64,000 nucleotides of DNA from Trichoplusia ni (taxonomy: Eukaryota > Arthropoda > Insecta > Lepidoptera > Noctuidae). The stretch spans positions 8,494,001 through 8,558,000 of the forward strand of contig NC_039478.1 of the NCBI RefSeq assembly GCF_003590095.1, given 5' to 3'. A program made the translations under genes and the position numbers. Positions 1-12,162 of this stretch are shown in pieces (positions within the stretch are counted from its first letter, which is position 1; each line of letters opens with the position of its first letter). Below the pieces are notes generated by a model. It did no database searches. It worked only from the letters and a program-made list of their open reading frames with translations, and was not told the origin of the DNA.

Positions 1-892
1 GGACGGGTTTAATATGGTTTTCGCGTCGATAAAACACTGGCATATACCAATGTACTACCTTGTCAAAACATGCTTCTATTCTGTTCATTAGATTTAAACT
101 ACTTTTTCCAAAACATCAACAGATTTATAAAAACAAGTTGATGCTTGAAGTTGAAGTTTCGATTAGTTTTGCCAATTTTGTACGTTCTTCCTGAAGAAAA
201 TTTGCTATAGCCACGCATTGATATGCTTTTATAAGTTGTTGAATTTAAGAGATTTACCGTGCTAACAAAATAATGATTTAAATTCAAAACCACTTTATGA
301 ATTATTTTAAGACACCATTGGAAAACGGCGAAAGACAACATGTTGTCGAAAGCTATTGGACTCTGAAATCGCCCACCGCAGTGAGCTAGCGTGGTGATCA
401 TGTTCAAACCTTGCATATACCAGAAGAGCCTGAGCCCAGCAGTGTTCCGTATTTAGGATGATATTTTAAAGCTTAAAACATAAAATATATTGATTTATTT
501 TATATGGTCGACAACCAAATTAATTTTACCTACTTTAACGCAAGATACAATTAAAAATCTCTGCAAGTCATTCTGAGTTATGTAAAAACTTGTTTACGAG
601 TATTAAATGATAATATTTGATAAAAAAAAACAGCCGAGCCCCCAATCGACACGTCTGTCAGGAGATAACCAGTCCAAAAGTTCAACAACTTTTTGATAAG
701 ATGTTAAGTTGCCATCGTAGTTTCTGCGAGGTCATTATTTTTCGATAGACGTTATAATTAGAATTATTTTTTGAATGTGATCTTATGAGCGAATTATTAT
801 TGTTATTATTAAAAACATGATAAGCCACACAGAATTTTAGATCTATTTTACTGCGATAGTAAAAAGCTACTTTTCCGTCTTTGTATTTAAAC

Positions 893-934
893 ACGTATGA
901 TAACTACAGCCTCATGGCTGTAGTTATCATACGT
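893..934. repeat. Perfect inverted repeat, 19-bp arms, 4-nt loop
   Basis: ACGTATGATAACTACAGCC at 893-911 and its exact complement at 916-934, loop TCAT. In intron 3 of the conventional aldolase. Confidence 0.95.
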
Positions 935-955
935 TGGTATTTGTTGGTATTTTTG

Positions 956-1052
956 CCCTATTTAGAGCATGCGAGAAAAATCTTTTGAGGTGGATGACCA
1001 CCCCGCAATGCATTAAAGCTCAAAAGATTTTTCTCGCATGCTCTAAATAGGG
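956..1052. repeat. Perfect inverted repeat, 33-bp arms, 31-nt spacer
   Basis: 956-988 (CCCTATTTAGAGCATGCGAG onward) is the exact reverse complement of 1020-1052. It lies 21 nt beyond the previous hairpin. Confidence 0.95.
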
Positions 1053-1691
1053 TTCAATCTTTAAGACTTTCTCAAATGAGATCTATTTTACACTTGAACG
1101 TGAGGAAAGATAGCATGAGAGTCAATGGAAAATACCATTTATCGCTACATAATATAATCATTTACGTATTATACCTATTATATTTATCCTCCAAAGAGTA
1201 GTAAAGTGCTGGTACTCGCTTAAATCCTCTGGCTAAGATAATAAATTCATAACAATCGCTCGATACCTACGCTGATAATAATTATCTTACTTTGAACAAA
1301 TAAAAATATTGAAATAAGACTTAAACAGTTTCTATCCAAGTTCAAGACATTTTTTGAAAAGTTTACGCTTATTTTGAGAGCGCTTACGTCTCATCACGAT
1401 CGATGTCTAACGTTTAGATAAATCTAGGAAATAATGAAGCAAGGAAACAATAAACTAGGAGCAGGAGTAGACTAGGTTTTCAATTAAATATTCGTATAAA
1501 TCAACCATTACAATATATTTCATAAAATCTCTGTTCTGGATGTAACCCAGTTATTTGGATTACACTTTAAAACTTTTCCTAGTTACAAAGTAATGAATTA
1601 AAAACCTAAGACCTAGGATAAACTTTTAAATTTCGCAGCAACTACGCTAACCAATACTATTTGATAAAATTATATAATAAACGGTACTCAC

Positions 1692-4600
1692 CCTGAGTGG
1701 TGCACTCATCCTCAGATCCGAACAACGGCACAACACCCTTGTCGACCTTGATGCCGGGGATGATGCCGCGCTTCTCCAGCAGGGAGACGAGGGGGGTGCC
1801 GTCGTCAGCCTTCTGGTACAGGGTCTCGTGGAACAGGATCACACCGGAGATGTTCTCGGATAGAGCCTGGGGAAGGTAAGAGGTGTTTAAGAAGACATGA
1901 GATGAATAGAAGAAGAGGGGGGTCTAAAGGAGTCAAAATTGAAATAAGTTAGATGATTGCAGTTGCGGAAGAATCATCTACTTTCCAACAAAATTTAAAA
2001 AGAAGGAGGTTCTAAATTTGTCTACGTTACCTACTTCAGAACTTTCGACTGAATGAACAGATTTTGACGTTTGGATCGATAGTTTTTTTTAAAGTCGGTT
2101 GTATTTTATTGTGGCTTAAATAATATTATAGTTTTGTTAAACGTTTGACACAACTGAAGATAGGTCTTTAATTCTACTCTGAACAGTAAATGCATAGGTA
2201 GATAAGGTCAAATAGTGTGTTAACGTCGAGAAAAACTGATCGCCCAATCTCAAAGACTGCAACGTAGTATTAAAACTGATTTTATATGAGAAAGTTAACA
2301 ATAGGAACACTGATCGTAAACAACGTATGACTGCAATTACTTGATTACTCTTGATATAATGTCGATTCATACTGCGCAATTCTGGTAAAACAAGTTTCAA
2401 GAAATTGTCGAAAAGCAAATATTCATTTATGCATAACTCATTGCTCAGTTAAAGAAACTAAATACCACTTAAACTTAATTTTAATCAGTCGATTAGTAAT
2501 ATGTATTACATATCAGTGTTCCTGTAACGTGAATGATGTAATACTTAAGTGTCAAATCGAAAAAATATGTAAGGCAATCGAGCTACTATTTCCAAAAATC
2601 TGTTTATAAAACTTTCATGAAAACCAGAACTGGTTTCACATGTCAAGTATGTTGGAATTTGTGTCTAAGATTCTAAGCACAGAAATCTTTTGTATCTTTA
2701 GATCCGATATTGATCCTAAGGATAAAATTTCCATAGCATCAAAAATACTATTCCATTAAAATGTTGCATGCTATTTGCACGTCAAAGTATTACAATAATA
2801 GCTAATTAGTCGCATGACTGACCGGATATCATACCAAGCAATGAAAGCAATGTATTTCTATCTGTTTCACCATATTTGGCACGGGATGGGAAAAGTCAGG
2901 CGCCATGCTACTATCAAACAACATGCCACTTAAGAATGTATTTCTATTATTAATTGAAATGACCTTGTGCGGATTTAGTTTTAGATGTGACAGAATAGTT
3001 ATCATCACGTCTTGTTCAATAAAGTCTGGGGTCGGTGTATTGCGTAGATTGCTTCCATTCAAGTCTAATATAGACGTATCATATCTATGACTGAATATGA
3101 TCTCTTTTGCTTTGTACTCTTTCAATAGATGCATGTCTTGACCAGTGGTTGAGATCACGCTGAACCTAGTGTGCGCGCGACGTGTCGCAGGGTCGATCTT
3201 CGTATAGGACAAGCGTTTGTGAGATCCACGAATGCTTTTGTGCATCTGGATGTCTTTGAGCCTGCTACTCATTTTTTTCCACTGTACTTTATTTAAATGG
3301 TACTAATACAGTCAAAAATGGGACAGGTTTAATGTATTAAGAAGACAAATAAATGAAATGAGGACATGATTCCATTTCATTGTCAAAATCCTAAATCAAC
3401 GCTTCCTGCATCAAACTATTAGCTCACTTATTCACTCTACCTATTACACTTCATTTAGTACCTAAAATAATAAATTTCATGAAAGCTAGGAAGTATACAA
3501 CTACACAAGTTGTAAATCATGTTACGTCAAACTTTCACTACGAGTCAGTCAGTTTGATGTCTGGGCCTACGTGTTTGTAGACATGTAGTGTAAGCGAAGC
3601 ACCGGGGCCACAGAATACATGTCATGTGTCATTTACCCCGTGACTTAGGCAGGATCGGAGCAAAAACTTCAATTTTGGTAGTAATTATGATAAATTAGAA
3701 TTAAAGAAGTGATAGCAGAAGATTTGTATCCTATTTGTCCAATATAATACTCGAAACATTTGAAGTTCTGCAGTGAAAAAGCAAACTTCACAAAATACGA
3801 CATAATTTTTGCCATTCAGCTCTTAAAACGGGACTATTTTCTTTAAGATAAAGTCTACTTAATACTCAATACTTATGCATACTTGTTTATTGCGCAGCTT
3901 CGTTCACCAACGCTAACATTTACCTTAATTTCAAAGAGTTGTACCGAGTTTACACGGCAGGTGACAAAATGACAAATAATTACCGTAGATGCGTCATAAA
4001 ACACTTAAGCAGTACATGTTTTCAGTCAATGAGAAACCAGGAATATCATTGGACGATGACGTGCGTTAAATCAGGTAGGTAAGCATCGTATTCGTGACGT
4101 ATTATCTTCACACGGAAAATATTCATATTTAAATCGGCTGAGTTTTGAACGTGACAGAGGCATGTGTTTATGTTAGTACGTCATTCCTATGTGAATATAA
4201 TTATAATAAGTATCTACCATTTATTATTTAGATATGGTAAATAATCTTTGCCAAGTCTAATGAACGATACATGCAAGTGGTAGGAGAAATTATGACTTTT
4301 TCTACATACTTATTTAATCGCTCTATAATAGATTGACGTTTGAAAATATATTACAGAAGCCATGACTTCTTTAAAAAATGACTTTAGAAACTGAAATGCA
4401 GATAATCGCAGATTCTTTTCGTTTAACTCCTGCTTTAGTAGAAAAGCGATATCGATACAGACATGTTTTTATCGCAAACCGGTTGTTCTGGGGGCACGGC
4501 TCTGCCCCGCCTCAAAACTATTCGTAATATCTACGTAACGGAATCAAATTAACATTAATTAACTTGATTTCCTTGAAGTCCGTTCTCAAAAGTCAAATAT

Positions 4601-5890
4601 CATCTCAAGGAGCACAAAATATAGTATTTTGATGACTTTTCCACTTGACATATCTCTTTAATTATGATAATTAAGTACGAAACACTTAATTAGTTGATTA
4701 AAGTAATCAATAATATTGATTGCTAGATTTTGAGATATGTTACACACCCCCTTTTTTAACATACGTTCTGCGTCACCTAATTAATATATGACGATTGTTG
4801 TACGATCAAATTCCGAAGGCGTGGCTATGACTTACTTTATTTTTGACAGTCAAAATAGATTAGAACTTATTTTTGTCACTAAGCAAAACTTTGGTAGGTA
4901 CAAAGATAAATTTTCAATAATGTTGGTATGACGAAATGTTTGTTAATCTCTATCATAGGTAATCACCATTGAAAATCTCAATATTAATCATTGATCATTT
5001 AATTATTATTGCGCCCAATATGGGCCAAATTGATTTAATTGGTCGAACATTTTTTTTTACATTTTCTGTCTCACGAATTAGTAGGTATGGTGTAAAATGA
5101 GCTAGAAATAGATTTTCAATCAATAAATTAAATCAACGAATTAGCACATTGGAAAAAACCTAGAAAAAAACTTAAAACAGTGAAGTTTCCACAATCTAAC
5201 CACAATCAAGATGTGATTCATAGACCCTCAAATATTTGAAGGTAGATCAATTTGGGCAGGATAGTAATGGATCTACTTACTGGGTCAGAGCTGAACAGCA
5301 AGTTACGGTACTTGCGGCGGTTCTCCTCTGAGTTCTCCACACCAATGTCCTGGAGACGCTTGCCCATGGTACCTGGGTGACAAGTATATGTATAAGTTTT
5401 AATGTACCATCATAGACGGGTATAAAGGAAATAATGGTATATGAAATGGTGATGAAAGATGAAAGATTTGGAAACTTAAAAATTGACAAAATCTCTGACA
5501 AAAATAATTTTGTAGGGCCATATTGCCAGATAAAACTAAGACAGATGAGTCTTATAACTATCAAATTTTTTAAGTGATTAAATCTGAATCAGAAGTATAG
5601 TATAGAATGTAATAGGTTATTGCCCAGCCAGTTAAGGACTCTTGGTTGGTCTTATGCGTTTCTTGGCTACATTTCATCTTCCTTCATCAGTCAAGCCTAC
5701 AACGGACCAGATAGACCTTCCCTAGGTCTCCTAGCTAGTGCTACATTTAATAATGGAGGTCTATAAGTGGTTCCTTACCAGTGGACTCATCAGCGGCGAG
5801 GATACCCTTGCCGGGAGCCACGATCGCCTGAGCGATCTTCCTCAGCTCCTCCTGAAGCTCGGGGGTCGGGTACTGGAAGTAGGTGCTCAT
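1692..5890 (-). CDS. Class I fructose-1,6-bisphosphate aldolase, conventional gene, first three shared coding exons (3' part off the left edge)
   Basis: This glycolytic and gluconeogenic enzyme of the cytosol cleaves fructose-1,6-bisphosphate to dihydroxyacetone phosphate and glyceraldehyde-3-phosphate through a Schiff base. Coding exons read 5890-5779, 5372-5281 and 1866-1692, all with GT/AG borders; phases between them are 1, 0 and 1. They encode about 126 of the usual 361-364 residues. Visible are IVAPGKGILAADEST with the catalytic Asp (rabbit D33), GTMGKRLQDIG with the K41/R42 pair, ENRRKYRNLL, and GIKVDKGVVPLFGSEDE with K107. The start codon lies 5 nt after an acceptor AG (5897-5896), so a 5' exon is spliced on upstream. 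The Schiff-base lysine exon (K229) is not in the window; intron 3 is longer than 1.69 kb. The protein looks like the ordinary insect enzyme. It lies head to head with a paralogue at 14519-21984. Rabbit residue numbers come from family knowledge. Confidence 0.95.
1867..5280 (-). other. Intron 2 of the conventional aldolase
   Basis: 3.4 kb bounded by gtaagt at 5280 and CCCAG at 1867. Apart from a degenerate SINE (3135-3262) it is AT-rich with no feature I can name. Confidence 0.8.
3135..3262 (+). repeat. Second tRNA-derived SINE family, degenerate copy
   Basis: Contains AGTGGTTGAGATCAC (A box), GGGTCGATC (B box), ACAAGCGTTTGTGAGATCC and CATCTGGATGTCTTTG, in the order of the family seen at 21478-21612. 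Inside intron 2 of the conventional aldolase. Confidence 0.65.
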
Positions 5891-6647
5891 TGTGGCTGTG
5901 GACAAACATACCTTGATCAATAATGGAGAAATGGTAATACATTTATTATATGACACAATATAGTTGTATGTAGGTCAATATCTGTTAAGTCTTTTCAAAA
6001 ATATATCAGTCTTCCAGAGTCTTTCAGACTGGAGAGGTGCACAAAGTCCAATAAGAATGATTTACATAAAATATACACTTAAATATACTTGTATAAACTT
6101 TACAGTTGATTTGTTTGTGAATAGCTGAAATAAAAAGGTTATGCAATGAAGAGTAATTTAATAAATAACACAAATGTGATGCAATAGTCTTTTTGGAAAA
6201 AATCTTATGCTATTCTCAGACGGCATATTGTTTGCTCAGAGTTCCAGATGGCTTTCAGTACATGTTAATGGTAATGTTTAAAAAAAAATTGAGACTACAA
6301 CCAACTTTTTAAATATTTGTAGTTTTCTACATTCAACCAATGCTATAACCCCCATGATGTCCACAGTCATTAAATCAATCTCATTTATAACAGTAGGGAT
6401 CATTAAAGTATCTCAAATAAATAACATACTGATACATAAAGATAAATACTCTTGCTTCTACCTAATGATTGATAAACATAATTAGTCTGGCAGTTATTGT
6501 GTTAACTTTGTGATAAGCGGAGAATATTTTCAAGAAACTGCATCTTTGGCGATCACACTAATAGGAGTGGGATAAATTCAATGAACATTAAATGACTTTT
6601 GAAACTTCAAGTGTAGATTTAAATAAATAGGTTCTACAGCACATTAC

Positions 6648-6692
6648 CATGGCCAGGAAAGCCTGTCCGTACATGCGCTAAATGAAGCCCAC
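6648..6692 (-). CDS. Candidate 45-nt cassette exon in the aldolase 5' region
   Basis: On the minus strand this 45-nt stretch follows a T-rich tract ending in ATAG and is followed by gtaatg, so it has both splice borders. Its length is a multiple of three. In the phase set by the candidate first exon (7490-7412) it reads GLHLAHVRTGFPGH-like residues with no stop, and returns to the aldolase acceptor at 5896 in frame. It would add 15 residues to the N-terminal extension. An open frame of this length is common by chance, so the support is the combination of borders, phase and length. Confidence 0.35.
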
Positions 6693-7411
6693 CTATAAAA
6701 AATTACTGTTGACCATCCTAATATTAATATTGAGAACCTACTAATCAAGTTAATGGTATTCTGCACACAAATTAATGAGAATTAAAACATTATTTAGGTT
6801 GCGTTGTATTTAAAACCTCATTAAAAGAAATGCCAGCAAGGAACATTTCTAATAACTAATTTGATTAATCATGTAAACTTTTAATTTACAAAATAGGTCT
6901 AGTGTATAAGAGAAACCAATGAGAAATTTCACATTATTATGAGAAAACAAACTTTTTTAAGGTTTAATTTTTAAACTATGTTTTCAAAGCTAGTTTTGTT
7001 GAAAAATTTTACTTTTATGATGCAATGTTGTGATATTTTCACATGTATTATTAACATGATTCTTCTTAGTCTTGTTTTACAAGATATGTCTTATAAGAAA
7101 GCCTCAGGCATTCGGATATACCTTATATCATAAGCATATTCTTGTAGATAACCATTAAGAACATATTCACAAAATATTAGTAGATTCCAATTCAGAATTT
7201 AAAATTGAAGGCAATTACATTCAGTATCATGTCTTTGAGCTATACCTGGAAGTAGGAACTTAGAAGATAACTGTACTGATGTATTTTAACATTCATCCTA
7301 CCATAAAAGCAATTTCTAAATTGTCCGAGTAGCTAACACTTGCTTACTAATTATTTACACGACTGCTCTGGCCACCCATAAGTGTTTTACGAAGATGATT
7401 ATATTGCCTAC

Positions 7412-7490
7412 CCTTGGTTCCAAATCCTGGCCACCATCCTGATTCCGGGGGTCCCTTCTTTCCCTTCTTCTTTTTACCTTTCGCGCCCAT
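7412..7490 (-). CDS. Candidate alternative first coding exon giving aldolase a lysine-rich N-terminal extension
   Basis: An ATG at 7490 in a good insect start context (CAAAATGG) opens a frame starting MGAKGKKKKGKKG and continuing PPESGWWPGFGTK, up to a possible donor (gtaggc) after 7412. The exon ends in phase 1. Joined to the acceptor at 5896, the split codon becomes GCC, then ACA, then the ordinary aldolase ATG, in frame and without a stop. This predicts a 28-residue extension ahead of the normal start. The donor is not ideal (gtaggc rather than gtaagt). Without splicing the frame runs to a TAG after 47 residues, so an independent micro-ORF is the alternative. Mammalian sperm aldolase isoforms also carry N-terminal extensions, which anchor them to the flagellar fibrous sheath; a similar anchoring role here is only a guess. 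Confidence 0.5.
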
Positions 7491-8669
7491 TTTGTATTAG
7501 TTTGTAAAATTTACTTAGAAAATAATTAAACTTAAAAATATTATACTCGACATTATAAAATAATGTTCTATCAAAAACTCACCATCACAAAGTGACCGAT
7601 TCTGTCCGTTTATTCAATTGTTTTAAAAATTAAATTACGAAGAACACTTTTCTCGATGGGCGATACGTCAGTTGAAGACAATTTCATTTTTGACACAAAA
7701 TAATCAAAATCAAACAATAATAGTGTTGTGTCGTCATGTATCGATATTATTTCGAAAACGTGTGAAAGCATTTAGACAAACACTAATACTACCACTGGTA
7801 TTTAAAAATACAGCAAATAAAATGTCATTAATTATTGGCTTCGTAATAAATTAATAATTATCTGTCTGCAATTATAAATTTACTTATTACCTACCAAAAA
7901 AACCGATTTCCTGGTTTAAAAAAAAAACATCTAAATTGTTACAATACTCAAAACTTATAATTTTCCAAGATATGTTTATTTATTGAAATGCTCCTAGTTA
8001 GGAAAAGCATTTTAAGAAATAAAATCCATTTGACTTTGTTTAAATTAATGTTTTCCTAAAGGTGACCTTGAAAGGTCATCGACGAAAAAATTTATACAGA
8101 ACTTATCTAATGTAAAATTATAAAAAGAAAGCAAAATATCTCTCATTGTTAGATCAAGAAAATACAGGAAATGGGTCATAACATGTACTACATCCACTAC
8201 TACACTGGTCCATCCTTGAAATCATTCTTGTCTAAACTAGTCCCGATATAGATATTATGATACAAATTGTAAAATAAATGAAATCCTATCAAAATAATCT
8301 AAAAAGCCATCGCATATTCGACTAAGCTAAGTTTATTTTAACAGTATATCGAAATTACATTGTTTTGGTAGATCTGCCGACTATAACGTAATAAGTCAAT
8401 AAAAATCGCAATAACAGCTAAAACTTGAACGTCTTATAAAATCTATACTCAGTTACTCTAAATGGGGCTAGTATATTTTGTTCACATAATCGGTTATTTA
8501 ACAATTTCCATTTTAAGAAACAATTACCAATAATCATTATTTCTATAAATAATTATTATAGAAATTATAACCTTAAATACCGACCAGTATTCATGATGTA
8601 CAACTTTTTTAACATTCGTTTCTGCATGATAGCATAGAGAATTAATTCAAATATTAAATTAAAACTTAC

Positions 8670-8830
8670 CTTTTATTAATTTTATCCGGTGATACACAGA
8701 CACTCCCGAACTGCTACGTTGGTAGTACTGTCAAATAATAAGTCGCCGAGAGGACACACACAAAAGGTCATTTGAAGGTCTAGTGATAGCAGCAATCTGT
8801 TTTACCCGCCGAGCGAGGCGCCATCTTACA
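8670..8830 (-). other. Probable 5' untranslated first exon of the conventional aldolase gene
   Basis: On the minus strand a strong donor (AAAAG followed by gtaagt) sits at 8670/8669. The sequence before it is locally GC-richer than its surroundings. It would splice to the acceptor at 5896, just before the aldolase ATG. The 5' limit is a guess. A 14-codon upstream ORF starting MAPRSAGK runs 8824-8780 inside it and is not continuous with aldolase. This would be the standard transcript, with the 7490-7412 exon belonging to a second promoter. Confidence 0.45.
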
Positions 8831-9109
8831 GAAAACATTGACACTGCGTGGTGGCGGATTTCTCAGTTCAACAGCGCATGGTTGGTAATTGTGTATATCC
8901 GACACATAATAGTGAAACTAAGCGACAACAGAGAGCGTTAGCAAAAATGATAGTTTTTGCATTATAGTTTTCGAGCAACTGTAGAACCAGCCGATGCGTG
9001 TATACTTTGTTATTGTGGTTCAAAAAGATTTTTCAAAAGAGAAATAATAAGTACACTTCCATGAAGCAAGACAGGTCTTTATAAAAATACATATTTTGTC
9101 TGTTATACT

Positions 9110-9310
9110 CATTGGCATTTGGCCTAGCCTTTTCCCAACTATGTTGGGGTCGGCTACCAGTCCAACCGGTTTTAGCTAAGTACCAGTGTTTTACAAGGAG
9201 CGACTGCCTATCTGACCACCTCAACCCAGTTACCTGGGCAACACGATACCCCTTGGTTAGACTGGCTGTCAGACTTTTCAAGCTTCTGACTACCTGTAAC
9301 GTCTAGACTA
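9110..9310 (+). repeat. Interspersed repeat with CCCAACTATGTTGGGG motif, copy 1
   Basis: The segment from CCTTTTCCCAACTATGTTGG through CCCAGTTACCTGGGCAACAC to CTTCTGACTACCTGTAACG recurs at 42253-42450. It is a repeat I know as widespread in moth genomes. Type unknown; no coding capacity. Confidence 0.8.
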
Positions 9311-11558
9311 CATGAAGTACATGTACGGGATCGACATCTACCTACCAGTTTTGTATTTTTACAGAGTAACGAAAACAGATGCTTGAAACTTTATCCACAC
9401 AAACATTGCACACTTACAAAAATATTTTAGTAACTATCGATAAAAAAATATTAGTTAAGGAACGGAGCATCACTAGTGCATATATGAAATGAAACTGACA
9501 TTTCTTTTTTTTCGCTAATGTTTTGCAATGAACTTTTAACTAAATCCATGAGTACAGATAAGAAATAGACATAATGTTGTTGGCAAGTTTTATAAATACT
9601 CTTTGGGGTCCGAGGTATCGGATGATGATATACTATCTATCTATGTCTACGTTTATATTGAAAATCCAGTTTAAGGTATGCAATAAGAATACTTAAATAA
9701 TAAATGCCTGACAAATTGTCCTGTCCTGTAGGTACAATTTGTCAATCAGTTACTACAAAACTGTTTACTACGTTATTATATAATCGACCCATGTCAATAG
9801 TTTATCAATTAAATTTATAACTTTATGTTTGAAAACTGATACAGGATGATAAAATTAAGTGAAACGATTTTTTACATTTACTATGTTTAACAATTTAGTT
9901 AAAATATCAATTACCTACATCTACCCTAAACTGACAAAATATGTATGCGCTTACAACATAGGCAAGGAAGCTTATGAGCATGCAACGATAAAAGCTGGTC
10001 AAGTGCGAATCGGCTCGGTACGTTAAAGAAAAGAAGAAAAATAGAATTTTATTTATAAAAAAACGTTACCTCTTAGTTTTATGAAAATACCAAGCATGCC
10101 TTAAACGATTTTTAAGTCTGAAAAGGATAGACTCACATTGCTTTTTCATTTTTCGTAGTCTTAAAAATAACTACTCTACATTACATACATTTAATTATTT
10201 TGTTATTGTAACTGTTTTCAATATTAAAGTCTTGATTTCAATGCGCATAAAATTAATTGGTTCGAACCTGGTATCAATTGAAGCTGTAAGTAGAATTTTA
10301 GGCTGCGTTTACACTGGCAAAGTCACTTTATATTTTGAGATTTTGATTTATACTTCAACACTTTAAATTTTCTGGGGCTTTGGAGAAGAAACAACAAACT
10401 CAAAATGTTGTCCACAATGTGTACAATTAACTTAGAAGGGTAAGAGATAGATAGCATATTCGCTAAGGCTAGAAATGACAATTTTGCATGCTTTCCAAGA
10501 ATGTAACCTATCGCCTATGGTCTCAAAAGGATAATTAGCAAATTAGATTCTTGCTTTGGGAGAGCACTTAATACGATAGGTAGACAATAAGTACATACCT
10601 ACGATAGGTGCAATAATTCCTACATGTCCCATGATCAACAATATCCTCAAATCGTCTCCCGCTAAACCCACCAATGTGTCCGATGCCTAACAATTTGCGA
10701 TGTCATAAACAGCTGACGCAGTCTTCATCCCATTCGTTAGTCTGTAAATCAGGAGAACATCGCTCAAGCACGTTCCGAGCTAAGTGAAGTGATAGGTAGG
10801 TATATCATACCTATAGTCTATAGATGTTACTTACTAGGACTTACATATTGTATTGGCTTTAAGTGATATTAAAGTTTTATCTACGTGTGAATTTTGTTGA
10901 TAAGTTACAGGAGATGGAGACTTTAATTCTCGCTTCTATTTAACCGGGTTAAAAGGAGAGGAGGTTGTTTTGTTTCAATGTATGTTTAATTTAATAAAAT
11001 TAGTGTTATTTCAGTAACTAGTTCAGTAAGATTACAAAATTTTGTGATTACTATTTCAATTGCGTTTATGTCTACCAAGCTTGTGCCAAAACACTCATAC
11101 GAATAGAAATCACTTGACCTGTCATATCGATAGTTTTATTCCAACGTCTTCTATCAACTCTAACTATTTTTACTCACTAAGTTAATTAGTGTTTTTCCAT
11201 TCTAAAATATTTACCAATAAATTGTATTATTCAAACATCCTGTATAACAAGAGATAATGTTTTATCTAAATTGTTGTGGCTCAGAATGGTTTATTTAGTG
11301 TTTGTGGCGTGTTCTTACAAAACAGGTGATTATAATAATTATTTCCATTATTTTCACATAATATTTCTTAGTAAGATCTTGCTACATCTTAAAGGGAGAA
11401 TCTTGCACTTGTGTGACAGAAACGCGGCTATATCCATGTAATCTCCCGTCTCTCTTCCACAACTGCATCAATATTGTTTCGCTTGACATTTTTAAATGAG
11501 TTTAGATAAGATTAATGTAATTTGTTCGGTAACAGAGTCGTTTTATTCTCGTACTTCT

Positions 11559-11869
11559 GGGGCCCTAATTCCGCTATTTACAATGACCGATGATTTACTT
11601 ACAGGAAAAAGGATTTAATTGACATTTACAATGACCAATGAATTACTTACTGGAAAAAGGATTTAATTGGCATTATTCGTATTCTCCTAAGCATTTTTCA
11701 ACATAGTAACTGTAAATTCATTATATTGACTGTGAGAGTCAATAACTGAACGCCCCGAACTGAATTTCAAATTATTATGTTGAAAAAATGCTTAGCGGAA
11801 TATCTATAGTGAAATTTTAATCCTATTCACATTAATTCTTCGCCATCGTAAATAGCCAAATTGGGGCCC
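11559..11869. mobile_element. Long-inverted-repeat MITE with GGGGCCC ends, copy 1
   Basis: The ends are inverted: GGGGCCCTAATTCCGCTATT and CAAATTGGGGCCC, with inner arms GCATTTTTCAACATA and TATGTTGAAAAAATGC. A 48-bp direct duplication lies in the left arm (11577-11671). Confidence 0.7.
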
Positions 11870-12096
11870 TGATATGGCTATTTCTTACCGCTTCAGACTT
11901 CCTTAGCTGTAACCTCAGCAATGCATTCTATAAGATTTATGTTCTTGGCTGGTACCCTAGCCAGTAGGTAGCAGTAGTTACGACATCCAGAATGCACAAC
12001 CTGTTGAAGACTCAGCCATAAATTTTCCCACATCACAAAAGCGAAAGCTTGCGGAGATTTTTGACCGTCTACCACTATCTCTAAAAGTAGTATTTA

Positions 12097-12162
12097 CTGC
12101 AGTTGTGGAAAAGAGAGGCTGATATGCGTCGTGTAGTGCGCTGTCTTGCTTCTACAGGTGCA
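12097..12162. repeat. Member of a recurrent degenerate ~65-bp palindrome family
   Basis: CTGCAGTTGTGGAAAAGAGA and CGCTGTCTTGCTTCTACAGG form imperfect arms around GTCGTGTAGTG. Related copies are at 11408-11467, 24362-24427, 28085-28152, 53481-53570, 57305-57368 and 63275-63340. Confidence 0.7.

Larger units (their letters stand above)
1..1691 (-). other. Part of intron 3 of the conventional aldolase; no exon seen
   Basis: No sequence matching the next aldolase exon (which should include AKWR) is found on the minus strand. It holds a LINE-tail fragment (421-455) and two perfect inverted repeats (893-1052). Confidence 0.7.

Noticed and set aside
2829..3272. 147-codon minus-strand frame
   Set aside because: Its N-terminal half lies on a degenerate SINE (ATRRAH motif shared with the frame at 12799-13092), and it sits inside an aldolase intron.
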